DNA from: Paraburkholderia tropica
Lineage (GTDB): Bacteria > Pseudomonadota > Gammaproteobacteria > Burkholderiales > Burkholderiaceae
Assembly: GCF_914484835.1 (NCBI RefSeq)
Contig: NZ_CAJZAR010000028.1
Location: forward strand, 1-64,000
DNA length: 64,000 nt
Reading direction: 5' to 3'
Shown: piece after piece, positions 53,103-62,586 of the stretch
How positions within the stretch are numbered: the first letter of the stretch is position 1
How the letters are laid out: each line of letters starts with the position of its first letter
The notes under the pieces: generated by a model
Databases searched by the model: none
What the model was told of the DNA's origin: nothing
Seen by the model: the letters and a program-made list of their open reading frames with translations, nothing else
Made by a program: the position numbers and the translations under genes

Positions 53103-53308
53103 AGCGGCACTGAACGGCCCGGTGCGCGGTGAGGCGTGCGCCTGCCTGGTGGCCGGATCGTGTGTGGATAGCGCCAGGGTTGTGCCTGGCTTGACCGCGC
53201 GTGCGCCGCGCGGCGTCCGATCGGCCGCCGCGCGCTATGCCGAAATCGTCATTGCCGAGGGTCCGTTGCGACAAGACGGCCACGCGGGCGGCACCTACGA
53301 TTGTCGGC

Positions 53309-54259
53309 ATGAAAACCCTCTCCGTCATCGATTCCCATACCGGCGGCGAGCCCACGCGGCTCGTGACCGAAGGCGGCCCCGAGCTGGGCCGCGGACCGCT
53401 CGCCGAGCGGCTCGACATCTTCCGCCGCGACTTCGACCGCCTGCGCGCGGGCATCGTCTGCGAGCCGCGCGGCTCCGACGTGATGGTCGGCGCGCTGCTG
53501 TGCGAGCCGCACGATCCGGCCTGTTCGGCGGGCGTGATCTTCTTCAATAACGTGGGCTTCCTCGGCATGTGCGGACACGGCACGATCGGCCTGATCGTGT
53601 CGCTCGCGCATATGGGCCGCATCGCGCCCGGCGTGCATCGCATCGAAACGCCGGTGGGCAACGTGGAAGCCGAATTGCACGCGGACGGCAGCGTCACCGT
53701 GCGCAACGTGCCCGCGTATCGCTATCGCACGAATGTGCCCGTCGACGTGCCGGGCCTCGGCCGCATTCATGGCGATATCGCGTGGGGCGGCAACTGGTTC
53801 TTCCTCGTTGCCGATCACGGCCAGTCGCTCGAATTCGCCAACGTCGAAACGCTGACCAACGTCTCGTGGGCGATCCGCCAGGCACTCGAAGCGAACGGCA
53901 TCACGGGCGAGGGCGGCGCGCTGATCGACCATATCGAACTGTTCGCCGGCTCGACCACGCCGGGACTCGATAGCCGCAACTTCGTGCTGTGTCCGGGCAA
54001 GGCCTACGACCGCTCGCCGTGCGGCACGGGCACGAGCGCGAAGATCGCGTGTCTCGCCGCCGACGCGGCGCTTGAGCCGGGCGCGGTGTGGAAGCAGGAA
54101 AGCATCGTCGGCAGCGTGTTCGACGCGAGCTACGAAACCGGCGGCGATCTCGCGCCCGGCTACGTGCGTCCGAGCATTCGCGGCACGGCGCACGTGAGCG
54201 CGCAGGCGCAGCTCATCTTCGCCGACGACGATCCGTTCGCATGGGGCATCAGCGCGTGA
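53309..54259 (+). CDS. lhpA: 4-hydroxyproline 2-epimerase (proline racemase family)
   Basis: A 316-residue cofactor-independent epimerase converting trans-4-hydroxy-L-proline to cis-4-hydroxy-D-proline. Both catalytic cysteines are present, Cys88 in MCGHGTIG and Cys238 in SPCGTGTSA, which separates active epimerases from the dehydratases of the family (Cys to Thr/Ser). The start [20 protein letters not shown] is the family N-terminus; the frame continues to 53201 upstream but is not conserved-looking. It is the first gene of the hydroxyproline cluster, overlapping the next gene by one base. Confidence 0.92.
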   Translation: MKTLSVIDSHTGGEPTRLVTEGGPELGRGPLAERLDIFRRDFDRLRAGIVCEPRGSDVMVGALLCEPHDPACSAGVIFFNNVGFLGMCGHGTIGLIVSLAHMGRIAPGVHRIETPVGNVEAELHADGSVTVRNVPAYRYRTNVPVDVPGLGRIHGDIAWGGNWFFLVADHGQSLEFANVETLTNVSWAIRQALEANGITGEGGALIDHIELFAGSTTPGLDSRNFVLCPGKAYDRSPCGTGTSAKIACLAADAALEPGAVWKQESIVGSVFDASYETGGDLAPGYVRPSIRGTAHVSAQAQLIFADDDPFAWGISA

Positions 54260-55422
54260 TGAACATGGCAGTATCGCGTCCCGATGTGATCGTAGTCGGC
54301 GCGGGCATCGTCGGCGCCGCGTGCGCGCACGAACTCGCGCAGCAAGGCGCGAACGTGCTCGTGCTCGACCGCGCGGGCATCGGCGGCGGCGTGACGGCGG
54401 CGGGCATGGGCCATCTGGTCGTGATGGACGATACGCCCGCCGAGTTCGCGCTCTCCATGTGGTCGCGCCAGTTGTGGCTCGACCTCGCGCCGCGTCTCGA
54501 TGCGCGCCAGGCGTTCGTGCGTTGCGGCACGCTCTGGGTCGCCACTGACGATGAGGAATGCGAACTAGCCCAATCGCGCCAGCAGACGCTGATGCAACAA
54601 GGCGTGGCCTGCCACATGCTCGACGCGCAGCAGGTGCGCGAAGCCGAACCCGCGCTGCGCGAAGGCTTGCGCGGCGGCATGATGGTCCCCGACGACGCCG
54701 TGGTCTACGCGCCGTCCGCCGCCGCCTGGCTGCTCGCGCAGCCCGTGAAAGGGCGCATCACGTGCCGCCTCGATACGCGCGTCGCGCAGGTGAACCGCCA
54801 GGGCGTGGTGCTCGCGGACGGCGAAGTGATCGCCACCGGCGCGGTGCTGCTCGCCAACGGTCTGCAAGCGGCCGAACTGCTGCCCGGTTTGCCGATGCAG
54901 GCGAAGAAGGGCCATCTGCTGATCACCGATCGTTATCCCGGCACCGTGCGTCACCAGATTCTCGAACTCGGCTATATCAAGAGCGCGCACAACGCGACCG
55001 GCACGTCGGTGGCGTTCAACGTGCAGCCGCGCCCGACCGGGCAATTGCTGATCGGCTCGTCGCGCCAATTCGACAGCGAAGATCCGGCGATCGAACCGGC
55101 GATACTCGCGCGCATGTTGCGCCGCGCCGCGGAATATCTGCCGCAATTGCCGTCGCTGAACGCGATTCGCGCGTGGACCGGTTTCCGCCCCGCGACGCTC
55201 GATGGCTTGCCGCTGATCGGCCCGGCGGGTCCGTTCGCGCGCGCCGATGGTCATCCGCAGACATGGCTGGCAACCGGTCACGAAGGGCTCGGCGTGACCA
55301 CGGCGCTCGCGACCGGCAAGCTGATCGCCGCGCAGATGCTCGCCTCGCGCGATCCGTTGCCGATCGACGCTGCGCCGTACTGGCCCGCGCGTTGTGCGAC
55401 GCAGGGAGCCGCACATGCCTGA
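54259..55422 (+). CDS. lhpB: D-hydroxyproline dehydrogenase, DAO-type FAD subunit
   Basis: A 387-residue flavoprotein of the D-amino-acid oxidase/glycine oxidase fold. Its FAD motif is VIVVGAGIVGAACAHELAQQ (residues about 9-28), followed by LDRAGIGGGVTAAGMGHLVV. The late catalytic/FAD region is AWTGFRPATLDGLPLIGPAG and LATGHEGLGVTTALATGKL. It should oxidise cis-4-hydroxy-D-proline to the imine, passing electrons to the ferredoxin-like and two-flavin partners encoded next. ATG 54259 (sharing an A with the previous stop) is used; GTG 54256 and ATG 54265 are alternatives. The symbol follows the Pseudomonas naming and subunit assignment may differ. Confidence 0.85.
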   Translation: MNMAVSRPDVIVVGAGIVGAACAHELAQQGANVLVLDRAGIGGGVTAAGMGHLVVMDDTPAEFALSMWSRQLWLDLAPRLDARQAFVRCGTLWVATDDEECELAQSRQQTLMQQGVACHMLDAQQVREAEPALREGLRGGMMVPDDAVVYAPSAAAWLLAQPVKGRITCRLDTRVAQVNRQGVVLADGEVIATGAVLLANGLQAAELLPGLPMQAKKGHLLITDRYPGTVRHQILELGYIKSAHNATGTSVAFNVQPRPTGQLLIGSSRQFDSEDPAIEPAILARMLRRAAEYLPQLPSLNAIRAWTGFRPATLDGLPLIGPAGPFARADGHPQTWLATGHEGLGVTTALATGKLIAAQMLASRDPLPIDAAPYWPARCATQGAAHA

Positions 55423-55681
55423 TTTCGTCATGCTCGAAGTGGATGGCCGCAGCGTGCGCGTGGCGGCGGGCAGCTCGGTGGTCGCAGCGATCGCGCATGC
55501 CACGGGCGACGCGGGTCTCGCGACGCGCCGATCGGTGACCGGCGCGCTGCGCGGGCCGTTGTGCGGCATGGGCGTGTGCCAGGAATGCCGCGTGACGATC
55601 GACGGCGTCGCGCATCGGCTCGCGTGTCAGACCGTCTGCGCCGAGGGAATGAACGTGGTGACGGCGAGAGGCGCGCAATGA
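55415..55681 (+). CDS. lhpF: D-hydroxyproline dehydrogenase, [2Fe-2S] small subunit
   Basis: An 88-residue ferredoxin-like protein with plant-type [2Fe-2S] ligands in LCGMGVCQECRVTIDG and HRLACQTV (C-x4-C-x2-C ... C). Small subunits of this kind (HcnA-like) occur with two flavoprotein partners in proline-type and hydroxyproline dehydrogenases. GGGAG lies eight bases before ATG 55415, and the gene overlaps its neighbours by 8 bp and 4 bp, which suggests tight coupling and fixed stoichiometry. Confidence 0.83.
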   Translation: MPDFVMLEVDGRSVRVAAGSSVVAAIAHATGDAGLATRRSVTGALRGPLCGMGVCQECRVTIDGVAHRLACQTVCAEGMNVVTARGAQ

Positions 55682-56955
55682 ATTTCGATATCCTGATTAT
55701 TGGCGCGGGACCGGCTGGTTTGCACGCCGCGCGCGTGGCCGCCGAGGCAGGCCAGCGCGTGGGCATCGTCGACGATAACGCGCGGCCTGGTGGTCAGATC
55801 TGGCGTCAAGGCCCCGAGCATCCGCCGACGGGTGAGGCGCGCGCGGCCATCGATGCGGTCGAGACTTTCGTGCAGCGCGGCAGCATCGCGCGTCTGAGCG
55901 GCACGCGCGTCGTGCAGGCGCTCGGAGAGCGCCAGTTGCTGGTGGAGGACGCGCAACGCGGCCACACGATCACTTACGGCAAGCTGATCGTCGCGACCGG
56001 CGCGCGCGAGCGCTTCTTGCCGTATCCGGGCTGGACGCTGCCGGGCGTGACCGGCGCGGGCGGCTTGCAGGCGCTTGTGAAGGGCGGCTTGCCGATACGC
56101 GGCGAGCGCATCGTGATCGCAGGCACGGGGCCGCTGCTGTGGGCCGCTGCCGTCACGGCGCGCGAGCATGGCGCGCGCGTGGTGGCGATCGTCGAGCAGG
56201 CGCCGCCGACTTCGGTCAGGCGCTTCGCGGCGGGACTCGTGCAGATGCCCGCGAAACTCGTGCAGGCGCTGCGCATGCGTTTCGATCTGCGCGCGACGCC
56301 GTATTTATGCGGCGCACACGTGATCGAAGCGATCGGCGATACGATGCTGACGCGCGTGCGCATCCAGCACGGCGACAAGGAAATGTCGATCGATTGCGAC
56401 CGGCTCGCCTGCGCATACGGCCTCGTGCCGAACACGCACGTGGGCGCGGCGCTCGGTTGCGCGACCGAAGACGCGCATGGCATGGCCGCGCTCACCGTCG
56501 ACGAGTGGCAGGCGACCTCGCTGCCCGATGTCTATGCGGCGGGCGAATGCACGGGCGTGGGCGGCATGGAACTCGCGGCGCTCGAAGGGCGCATCGCGGC
56601 GCATGCGGCCGTGGGCGAGCGCGACAAGGCGCGTGCGTTGTTCGGCGAGCGCGCGCGCTATCGCGCGTTCGCCGCGCGACTTCACGAAGCGTTCGCGCTC
56701 GCGCCGCATCTGCGCACGCTCGCGACGCCCGACACCGTGCTGTGCCGCTGCGAGGACGTGAGGTTCGGCGAAGCCGCGCAGCATCGTTCGTGGCGCGACG
56801 CGAAATTGCACACGCGTTGCGGCATGGGACCGTGTCAGGGCAAGATCTGCGGCGAAGCGGCGGCGTTCTGCCTCGGCTGGCCGCGCAACGGCCAACGTCC
56901 GCCGTTTTCGCCCGCGCGTATCGGCACCTTGCTGGAAGTGCCGTCGCAGGCGTAA
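55678..56955 (+). CDS. lhpE: D-hydroxyproline dehydrogenase, pyridine-nucleotide-oxidoreductase-like subunit
   Basis: A 425-residue flavoprotein (HcnB/SoxA-like) with an N-terminal dinucleotide fold FDILIIGAGPAGLHAARVAA and RPGGQIWRQ, a second GAGPLL-type site (RIVIAGTGPLLWAAAVTARE), and a C-terminal iron-sulphur segment CRCEDV ... CGMGPCQGKIC characteristic of BFD-like [2Fe-2S] domains. It probably carries electrons out of the D-hydroxyproline dehydrogenase complex. The start overlaps lhpF (ATGA). A clear terminator follows, so lhpA-B-F-E form one transcript. Confidence 0.85.
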   Translation: MNFDILIIGAGPAGLHAARVAAEAGQRVGIVDDNARPGGQIWRQGPEHPPTGEARAAIDAVETFVQRGSIARLSGTRVVQALGERQLLVEDAQRGHTITYGKLIVATGARERFLPYPGWTLPGVTGAGGLQALVKGGLPIRGERIVIAGTGPLLWAAAVTAREHGARVVAIVEQAPPTSVRRFAAGLVQMPAKLVQALRMRFDLRATPYLCGAHVIEAIGDTMLTRVRIQHGDKEMSIDCDRLACAYGLVPNTHVGAALGCATEDAHGMAALTVDEWQATSLPDVYAAGECTGVGGMELAALEGRIAAHAAVGERDKARALFGERARYRAFAARLHEAFALAPHLRTLATPDTVLCRCEDVRFGEAAQHRSWRDAKLHTRCGMGPCQGKICGEAAAFCLGWPRNGQRPPFSPARIGTLLEVPSQA

Positions 56956-56983
56956 CTCGCCATTCGACGCGATGGGGTTTGAC

Positions 56984-57020
56984 GGGCGGCGCACGCACAG
57001 GCGCCGCCCGATTTTCGTTT
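56984..57020 (+). terminator. Intrinsic terminator after the dehydrogenase genes
   Basis: GGGCGGCGC, eight-base loop, GCGCCGCCC, then GATTTTCGTTT. It is a perfect 9-bp GC-rich stem with a T-rich tail, 29 bp after the lhpE stop. Confidence 0.85.
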
Positions 57021-57083
57021 CAGATGCGCAAGCGTGCATGAGAAGGGCATAATCGTGCGGATCACGACTCGCCGCTCATCGCA

Positions 57084-57866
57084 ATGCCCGAACTCGTTCT
57101 GCCCGCCGCCCTCGAAAACACGACGCTGCCGCAGATGGTGGCGCATTTCGCGCTGCTCGAACCGCTGTTCGATGCCATGCCCGACGTGGTCTTCTTCGTG
57201 AAGGACCACGACGCACGCTATGTGATCGCCAACGCCACGCTCGCCGCGCGCTGCGGTTTCAAGGACAAACGCTCGTTGCTCGGCAAGACGGCGGCGCAGG
57301 TGTTTCCCGCGCGTTTCGGCAACAGCTACACGGCGCAGGACGAGGCTGTGGTGCGCCTGAACAGCCGCTTTATCGATCAACTCGAATTGCATCTTTATCC
57401 GGGCCGTCAACCGGGCTGGTGCCTCACCTCGAAGGTGCCGCTGCACGATGCGCAGGGCCGCGTGCTGGGCGTGGCCGGTATTTCGCGCGATCTGCAGGCG
57501 GCCGAAGGCACGCATCCGGCTTATCAGCGCCTGGCGATTGCTGCGAAATACATTCAGGACAATTACGCGCAGCCGCTCAAACTCTCGCATCTGGCCACGC
57601 TCATCAATATGTCGGTGGCGCAGATCGAGCGTTATTTCCACAAGATTTTCCATCTCACGCCGCGCCAGATGCTGCTGAAAACGCGGCTCGACGCGGCTTC
57701 CGAATTGCTCGCGAGCGACCTGAGCATCACCGATATCGCCACGCGTTGCGGCTATAACGATCACAGTGCGTTTACGCGTCAATTCAAGGCCACCGTGGGC
57801 CTCACACCGAGCCAGTATCGTGCGCTGCTGCATCCGCAAGCGACGCAAACCGAAGCGGCCGAATAG
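57084..57866 (+). CDS. PAS-domain AraC-family regulator of the hydroxyproline cluster
   Basis: A 260-residue transcription factor. The N-terminal half is a PAS sensor (PLFDAMPDVVFFVKDHDARY VIANATLAARCGF ... GISRDLQAAE) that may bind the inducer. The C-terminal half is an AraC DNA-binding domain with HTH units LKLSHLATLINMSVAQIERY FHKIF and ITDIATRCGYNDHSAFTRQF KATVGLTPSQYR. It lies between the dehydrogenase genes and the deaminase gene, as LhpR-like regulators do in other hydroxyproline clusters. The inducer is expected to be a form of hydroxyproline, an inference from context. It follows a terminator, so it has its own promoter. Confidence 0.85.
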   Translation: MPELVLPAALENTTLPQMVAHFALLEPLFDAMPDVVFFVKDHDARYVIANATLAARCGFKDKRSLLGKTAAQVFPARFGNSYTAQDEAVVRLNSRFIDQLELHLYPGRQPGWCLTSKVPLHDAQGRVLGVAGISRDLQAAEGTHPAYQRLAIAAKYIQDNYAQPLKLSHLATLINMSVAQIERYFHKIFHLTPRQMLLKTRLDAASELLASDLSITDIATRCGYNDHSAFTRQFKATVGLTPSQYRALLHPQATQTEAAE

Positions 57867-58134
57867 GCGAGAAGGTCGATCCCGGCATCGCGCGAAATAC
57901 ATAAAAAAATTAGCAAACCTCGCATCGGTAAAAGGCGCTCGCGCGAAAATCTACGGGTAGTCCCGGATAGCGCGAATGCACCTGAATGAGGCGCCTTTGC
58001 ACAATAAAGCGATTGTGCCGATTTCGTCTCTTTGAGTCGCGAAAGGTCTCAAGCCTCGATCATTCTGGATAGCGATACTTCTTCGCATCGCCACACGGGT
58101 TGGCGCGATTTTTCAAACGAAGGAGATTGTCACT

Positions 58135-59055
58135 GTGAGCCGTAACGCTATCCAATGGAGCGGTGTGTTTCCCGCCGTCAGCACGCAATTCAAGGCGGAC
58201 TTCTCCGTCGATATCGAAGCGACGCACCGCGTGGTGAGCAACCTCGTGAAGGACGGCGTCTCGGGCCTCGTGGTGTGCGGCACGGTCGGCGAAAACACCT
58301 CGCTCAGCACGTCCGAGAAACTGGCCGTGATCGAAGCCGCGCGCGACGCCGCCGGCGGCAAGGTGCCCGTGATCGCGGGCGTGGCCGAATTCACCACCGA
58401 GTTCGCACGTCAGACCGTGCGCGAAGCGCAGCGCGTGGGCGTGGACGGCGTGATGGTGATGCCCGCACTGGTCTACTCGGCGAAGCCGCATGAAACGGCT
58501 GCGCATTTCCGCGCCGTGGCGTCGAGCACTGACCTGCCGGTGATGGTCTACAACAATCCGCCGATCTACAAGAACGACGTCACGCCCGACGTGCTGATCG
58601 CGCTGCAGGATTGCGAAAACATCGTCTGCTTCAAGGATTCGTCGGGCGACACGCGCCGCTTCATCGATCTGCGCAACGCCGTGGGCGACCGCTTCGTGCT
58701 GTTCGCGGGCCTCGACGACGTGGTGGTCGAAAGCGTGGCCGTGGGCGCGGAAGGCTGGGTCTCGGGCATGTCGAATGTGTTCCCGAAAGAAGGCGAGACG
58801 CTGTTCCGCCTCGCGAAGCAAAAGCGTTTCGACGAAGCGCTCGCGCTCTATCGCTGGTTCATGCCGCTGCTGCACCTCGACGCGCGCCCCGATCTCGTGC
58901 AATGCATCAAGCTGTGCGAGGAACTCGTCGATCGCGGCAGCGCGCTCACGCGTCCTCCGCGCCTCGCGCTCGAAGGCGATGCGCTCGCGCACGTGAAGGC
59001 CGTCATGCAACAGGCGCTCGCCACGCGTCCGCAACTGCCGGACGTCGGTCTGTAA
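58135..59055 (+). CDS. lhpC: Delta1-pyrroline-4-hydroxy-2-carboxylate deaminase (DHDPS family)
   Basis: The 306-residue aldolase-superfamily enzyme removes ammonia and water to give 2-oxoglutarate semialdehyde. The Schiff-base Lys is Lys167 in IVCFKDSSGD and the partner Tyr is Tyr139 in MVYNNPP. The substrate loop VCGTVGENTSLSTSEK replaces the usual GTTGE/S motif of dapA. Start GTG 58135 has AAGGAG nine bases upstream. True DapA is less likely: the context is purely hydroxyproline and the GTVGEN motif is that of the deaminase group. Confidence 0.88.
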   Translation: MSRNAIQWSGVFPAVSTQFKADFSVDIEATHRVVSNLVKDGVSGLVVCGTVGENTSLSTSEKLAVIEAARDAAGGKVPVIAGVAEFTTEFARQTVREAQRVGVDGVMVMPALVYSAKPHETAAHFRAVASSTDLPVMVYNNPPIYKNDVTPDVLIALQDCENIVCFKDSSGDTRRFIDLRNAVGDRFVLFAGLDDVVVESVAVGAEGWVSGMSNVFPKEGETLFRLAKQKRFDEALALYRWFMPLLHLDARPDLVQCIKLCEELVDRGSALTRPPRLALEGDALAHVKAVMQQALATRPQLPDVGL

Positions 59056-59063
59056 ATCCCCTT

Positions 59064-59090
59064 GCGCGCCGCGTGGGCGCGCTTTCTTTT
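59064..59090 (+). terminator. Intrinsic terminator after the deaminase gene
   Basis: GCGCGCC, loop GCGTG, GGCGCGC, followed by TTTCTTTT. It begins 9 bp after the stop codon; the stem is perfect and the tail T-rich. Confidence 0.8.
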
Positions 59091-59253
59091 CCCGCGCGCC
59101 ACTCGCCTCTGATCGAATCCGATTATTTCGGATTGCCTGGTTTCTATGCAGATAGCGAGTTCCGCGCGCGCGGCACCGACCGCGCCGCCGTGCCCACACA
59201 AGAAGAATGGCACGCCGGCGCTGCGCCTCATCCCTTAAGAAGGAGACACGGCT

Positions 59254-60879
59254 ATGTCCACTCAAGGCAAGCTGCGCGGCGCGCTGCCCATGAGCGACGC
59301 AACGCGCGAGCAAACCGGCGAAGGGCGCTTCAAGAAGCAGCTTTCGCTCACTGACCTCACGTTCATCGGCCTTGGCGCCATCTTCGGCTCGGGCTGGCTG
59401 TTCGCCGCGAGTCACGTCTCGGCCATCGCGGGGCCGGCGGGCATCGTTTCCTGGCTCATCGGCGGCTTCGCGGTCTTGCTGCTCGGCATCGTCTATTGCG
59501 AACTCGGCGCGGCCTTGCCGCGCGCGGGTGGCGTGGTGCGTTATCCGGTGTTCTCGCACGGCCCGCTGCTCGGTTATTTGATGGGTTTCGTCACGCTGAT
59601 CGCGTTTTCGAGCCTGATCGCCATCGAAGTGGTCGCCGCGCGCCAATATGCGGCCGCGTGGTTTCCGATGCTGAGTCAACCGGGTTCGGGCAATCCGACC
59701 ACGATCGGCTGGCTCGTGCAACTCGCGCTGTTGGGCCTGTTTTTCCGGCTCAATTACAAAAGCGTGAAGACCTTTGCGCGCGCGAATAATCTCATCAGCA
59801 TTTTCAAATTCATCGTGCCGCTTGCGGTGATTGGCGTGCTGTTCACGTTTTTCAAACCGGCCAATCTGAGCGTGCATGGCTTCGCGCCGTTCGGTATGTC
59901 GGGTATTGAAATGGCGGTGTCGGCGGGCGGCATCATTTTCGCGTATCTCGGTCTCACGCCGATCATTTCGGTCGCGAGCGAAGTACGCAATCCGCAACGC
60001 ACGATTCCCATCGCGCTGATTCTTTCTGTGCTGCTTTCCACGCTGATTTACGTGCTGCTGCAACTGGCGTTTATCGGCAGCATTCCGACCGAGATGCTCA
60101 AGAGCGGCTGGGATGGCGTGAGCAAGGCATTTTCGCTGCCGTACCGCGATATCGCGCTCGCGCTGGGCGTGGGCTGGCTCGCCTACATGGTGGTCGCGGA
60201 CGCGGCTATTTCGCCGAGCGGCTGCGGCAATATCTATATGAACGCGACGCCGCGCGTGGTCTATGCGTGGGCGAAAACCGGCACGTTCTTCCGCGTGTTC
60301 ACGCGCGTGGACGAAGCCTCGGGCATTCCGCGCGCGGGCTTGTGGCTCACGTTCGCGCTCGCGGTGTTCTGGACGCTGCCGTTTCCGTCGTGGGAAGCGC
60401 TGATCAACGTCGTATCGGCGGCGCTGGTGTTGAGCTATGCCGTCGCGCCCATTTCCGTCGCCGCGCTGCGCCGCAATGCGCCCGATATGCCGCGTCCGTT
60501 CCGCGTGAGCCGCTTCGGCCTCGTCGGGCCGGTGTCGTTCGTGATCGCCGCGCTGATCGTCTACTGGTCGGGCTGGAGCACGGTGTCCTGGCTGCTCGGT
60601 TTGCAGATCGTGATGTTCGTGATCTATCTCGCGGCAGGGCGTTTCGTCCCGACGCGCGAATTGAGCCTGCGCGAGCAGGTGCGTTCGTCGGCGTGGCTGA
60701 TCGCGTTTTATGCCGTGATGATCGTGCTGTCGTGGCAAGGCAGTTTCGGCGGCACGGGCACGCTCGCGCATCCGTATGACACGCTGGCCGTGGCGCTCGC
60801 GAGTCTCGGCATTTACTACTGGGGCGCGAATACGGGCGTGCCGGGCCACAAGCTGCGGCTCGACGCCGACGATCAATAA
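59254..60879 (+). CDS. APC-family amino-acid permease, probable hydroxyproline transporter
   Basis: A 541-residue inner-membrane permease with 12-14 helices. The first APC motif reads LTDLTFIGLGAIFGSGWLFA, followed by GPAGIVSWLIGGFAVLLLG and YCELGAALPRAGGVVRYPV, as in AspT/YbaT-like members. ATG 59254 has AAGGAG 11 bases upstream. It lies inside the hydroxyproline cluster between the deaminase and semialdehyde dehydrogenase genes, so hydroxyproline (either stereoisomer) is the probable substrate; this is inferred from position only. A terminator precedes it and another follows it. Confidence 0.82.
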   Translation: MSTQGKLRGALPMSDATREQTGEGRFKKQLSLTDLTFIGLGAIFGSGWLFAASHVSAIAGPAGIVSWLIGGFAVLLLGIVYCELGAALPRAGGVVRYPVFSHGPLLGYLMGFVTLIAFSSLIAIEVVAARQYAAAWFPMLSQPGSGNPTTIGWLVQLALLGLFFRLNYKSVKTFARANNLISIFKFIVPLAVIGVLFTFFKPANLSVHGFAPFGMSGIEMAVSAGGIIFAYLGLTPIISVASEVRNPQRTIPIALILSVLLSTLIYVLLQLAFIGSIPTEMLKSGWDGVSKAFSLPYRDIALALGVGWLAYMVVADAAISPSGCGNIYMNATPRVVYAWAKTGTFFRVFTRVDEASGIPRAGLWLTFALAVFWTLPFPSWEALINVVSAALVLSYAVAPISVAALRRNAPDMPRPFRVSRFGLVGPVSFVIAALIVYWSGWSTVSWLLGLQIVMFVIYLAAGRFVPTRELSLREQVRSSAWLIAFYAVMIVLSWQGSFGGTGTLAHPYDTLAVALASLGIYYWGANTGVPGHKLRLDADDQ

Positions 60880-60905
60880 GCGTGAATACGCGTGAATAAG
60901 CGTGC

Positions 60906-60925
60906 GCCTGTGCGTATGCACAGGC
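60906..60925 (+). repeat. Perfect 8-bp hairpin between permease and lhpG
   Basis: GCCTGTGC, loop GTAT, GCACAGGC. It is preceded by a short direct repeat of GCGTGAATA type (60883 onwards) and followed 24 bp later by a strong terminator. Together they form a two-hairpin leader before lhpG. Confidence 0.6.
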
Positions 60926-60949
60926 AACGCGCCATTTCCATCGATTCAA

Positions 60950-60981
60950 AACCGGGCCATGCCGGCCCGGTTGTTTTTTTT
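60950..60981 (+). terminator. Strong intrinsic terminator directly upstream of lhpG
   Basis: AACCGGGCC, loop ATGCC, GGCCCGGTT, G and then eight T residues: a textbook rho-independent terminator. It ends only 12 bases before the lhpG ATG, with the ribosome site (AGGGA) in the gap. It either ends the permease transcript or acts as an attenuator. Confidence 0.9.
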
Positions 60982-60993
60982 GCAGGGACCAAG

Positions 60994-62586
60994 ATGACGA
61001 TTACCGGCCAGTCGCTGATCGGCGCGACGAGCGTGCGCGGCACGCACGGCGTGTTGCATGGCGTCGATGCCCGCACGGGCGCGGCGCTCGAACCCGCATT
61101 CGGCGGCGCGACGCAAGACGATCTCGAACGCGCGTGTGCGCTCGCGGAAGCGGCCTTCGACACCTTCCGCGAAACGCCGCTCGACACGCGCGCGCGTTTT
61201 CTGGAAACCATCGGCGAACAGATCATGGCGATCGGCGACGCGCTGATCGAACGCTGCATGGCCGAAACCGGCCTGCCGCGCGCGCGGCTCGAAGGCGAGC
61301 GCGCACGCACGGTCGGTCAGTTGCGTCTGTTTGCCAACGTGCTGCGTAACGGCGATTTCGTCGATGCGCGTATCGATCCCGCGCAACCGGATCGCAAGCC
61401 GATGCCGCGCGTGGACCTGCGTCTGCGTAATGTGGCGATCGGGCCGGTCGCGGTATTCGGCGCGTCGAATTTTCCGCTCGCGTTTTCGGTGGCGGGCGGC
61501 GATACGGCGTCGGCGCTCGCGGCCGGTTGTCCCGTGATCGTGAAGGCGCACGGCGCGCATCCGGGCACTTCGGAACTCGTGGGCCGTGCGATTCAGCAGG
61601 CCGTGCAGCAGTGCGCGCAGCCCGAAGGCGTGTTTTCGCTGCTGTTCGACAGCGGTCTTTCGATTGGCCAGGCGCTCGTGGCCGATGCGCGCATCAAGGC
61701 GGTGGGCTTCACGGGTTCGCGCGCGGGTGGCGTGGCGCTCATGAAGATCGCGAACGCGCGCGCGGAGCCGGTGCCCGTCTATGCGGAGATGAGCTCGATT
61801 AATCCGGTCGTGTTGCTGCCGCACGCACTGGCCGCGCGTGGTGAAACGATTGCACAACAGTTCGCGGCATCGCTGACTTTGGGCGCGGGACAGTTCTGCA
61901 CGAATCCTGGCCTCGTGCTCGCCGTGGAGGACGACGCGTTGCGCGCCTTCGAACGCACGGCCAGCGACGCGCTCGCGCAAGCCCCCGCATCGACGATGCT
62001 CACGCCCGGCATTCACGCGAATTACGTGAAGGGCGTCGAGCGGCTCGCGGCGCACGCCGATGTCGAGCGTCTCGCGAGCGGCAAGACGGGCGGTCCGTTC
62101 GACGCGCAGGCCGCGTTGTTCGCGACCACGGCGCAAGCGTTCCTCGCCGATCCCGCATTGCGCGAGGAAGTGTTCGGCTCTGCCTCGCTGATCGTGCGTT
62201 GCCGCGATCTCGACGCCTTGCATGGCGCGCTGAAATCGCTCGAAGGACAGCTGACGGTGGCCGTGCATCTGCACGACGACGACCGCGCCGCCTGCCGCGC
62301 GCTGCTGCCGACGCTCGAACGCAAGGCAGGCCGTATACTGGCGAACGGTTTCGGCACGGGCGTGGAAGTCGGTCATGCGATGGTGCATGGCGGACCGTTC
62401 CCGGCGACTTCGGATGCGCGCACGACCTCGGTCGGCAGCCGCGCGATCGAGCGCTTCCTGCGGCCGGTTTCGTATCAGGATCTGCCCGACGATCTGCTGC
62501 CCGACGCACTGCGCGACGGCAATCCGCTGGCGCTCGCGCGGCGTATCGACGGTACTCTTCATCGCGAGGAACATCAGGATGACTGA
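60994..62586 (+). CDS. lhpG: 2-oxoglutarate semialdehyde dehydrogenase (ALDH superfamily)
   Basis: A 530-residue NAD(P)-dependent aldehyde dehydrogenase making 2-oxoglutarate, the last step of hydroxyproline breakdown. The catalytic Cys302 lies in [11 protein letters not shown], Glu265 in YAEMSSINP, the coenzyme/transition-state Asn in [19 protein letters not shown], and the nucleotide loop in [10 protein letters not shown]. Length (about 530) and the HAHPGT-like segment [14 protein letters not shown] are those of the alphaKGSADH/2,5-dioxovalerate group rather than typical 480-residue ALDHs. ATG 60994 directly follows the terminator; a longer frame upstream is unlikely since it would translate the terminator. 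It overlaps lhpD by eight bases. Confidence 0.9.
   Translation: MTITGQSLIGATSVRGTHGVLHGVDARTGAALEPAFGGATQDDLERACALAEAAFDTFRETPLDTRARFLETIGEQIMAIGDALIERCMAETGLPRARLEGERARTVGQLRLFANVLRNGDFVDARIDPAQPDRKPMPRVDLRLRNVAIGPVAVFGASNFPLAFSVAGGDTASALAAGCPVIVKAHGAHPGTSELVGRAIQQAVQQCAQPEGVFSLLFDSGLSIGQALVADARIKAVGFTGSRAGGVALMKIANARAEPVPVYAEMSSINPVVLLPHALAARGETIAQQFAASLTLGAGQFCTNPGLVLAVEDDALRAFERTASDALAQAPASTMLTPGIHANYVKGVERLAAHADVERLASGKTGGPFDAQAALFATTAQAFLADPALREEVFGSASLIVRCRDLDALHGALKSLEGQLTVAVHLHDDDRAACRALLPTLERKAGRILANGFGTGVEVGHAMVHGGPFPATSDARTTSVGSRAIERFLRPVSYQDLPDDLLPDALRDGNPLALARRIDGTLHREEHQDD

Noticed and set aside
58135..59055. Calling the DHDPS-family gene dapA
   Set aside because: It lies in a hydroxyproline cluster and has the GTVGEN variant motif, so the deaminase role is much more likely than lysine synthesis.
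58060..60927. Minus-strand 955-codon frame across lhpC and the permease
   Set aside because: Its Arg/His/Glu-rich translation is typical of the complement of GC-rich genes; both plus-strand genes have strong family motifs.
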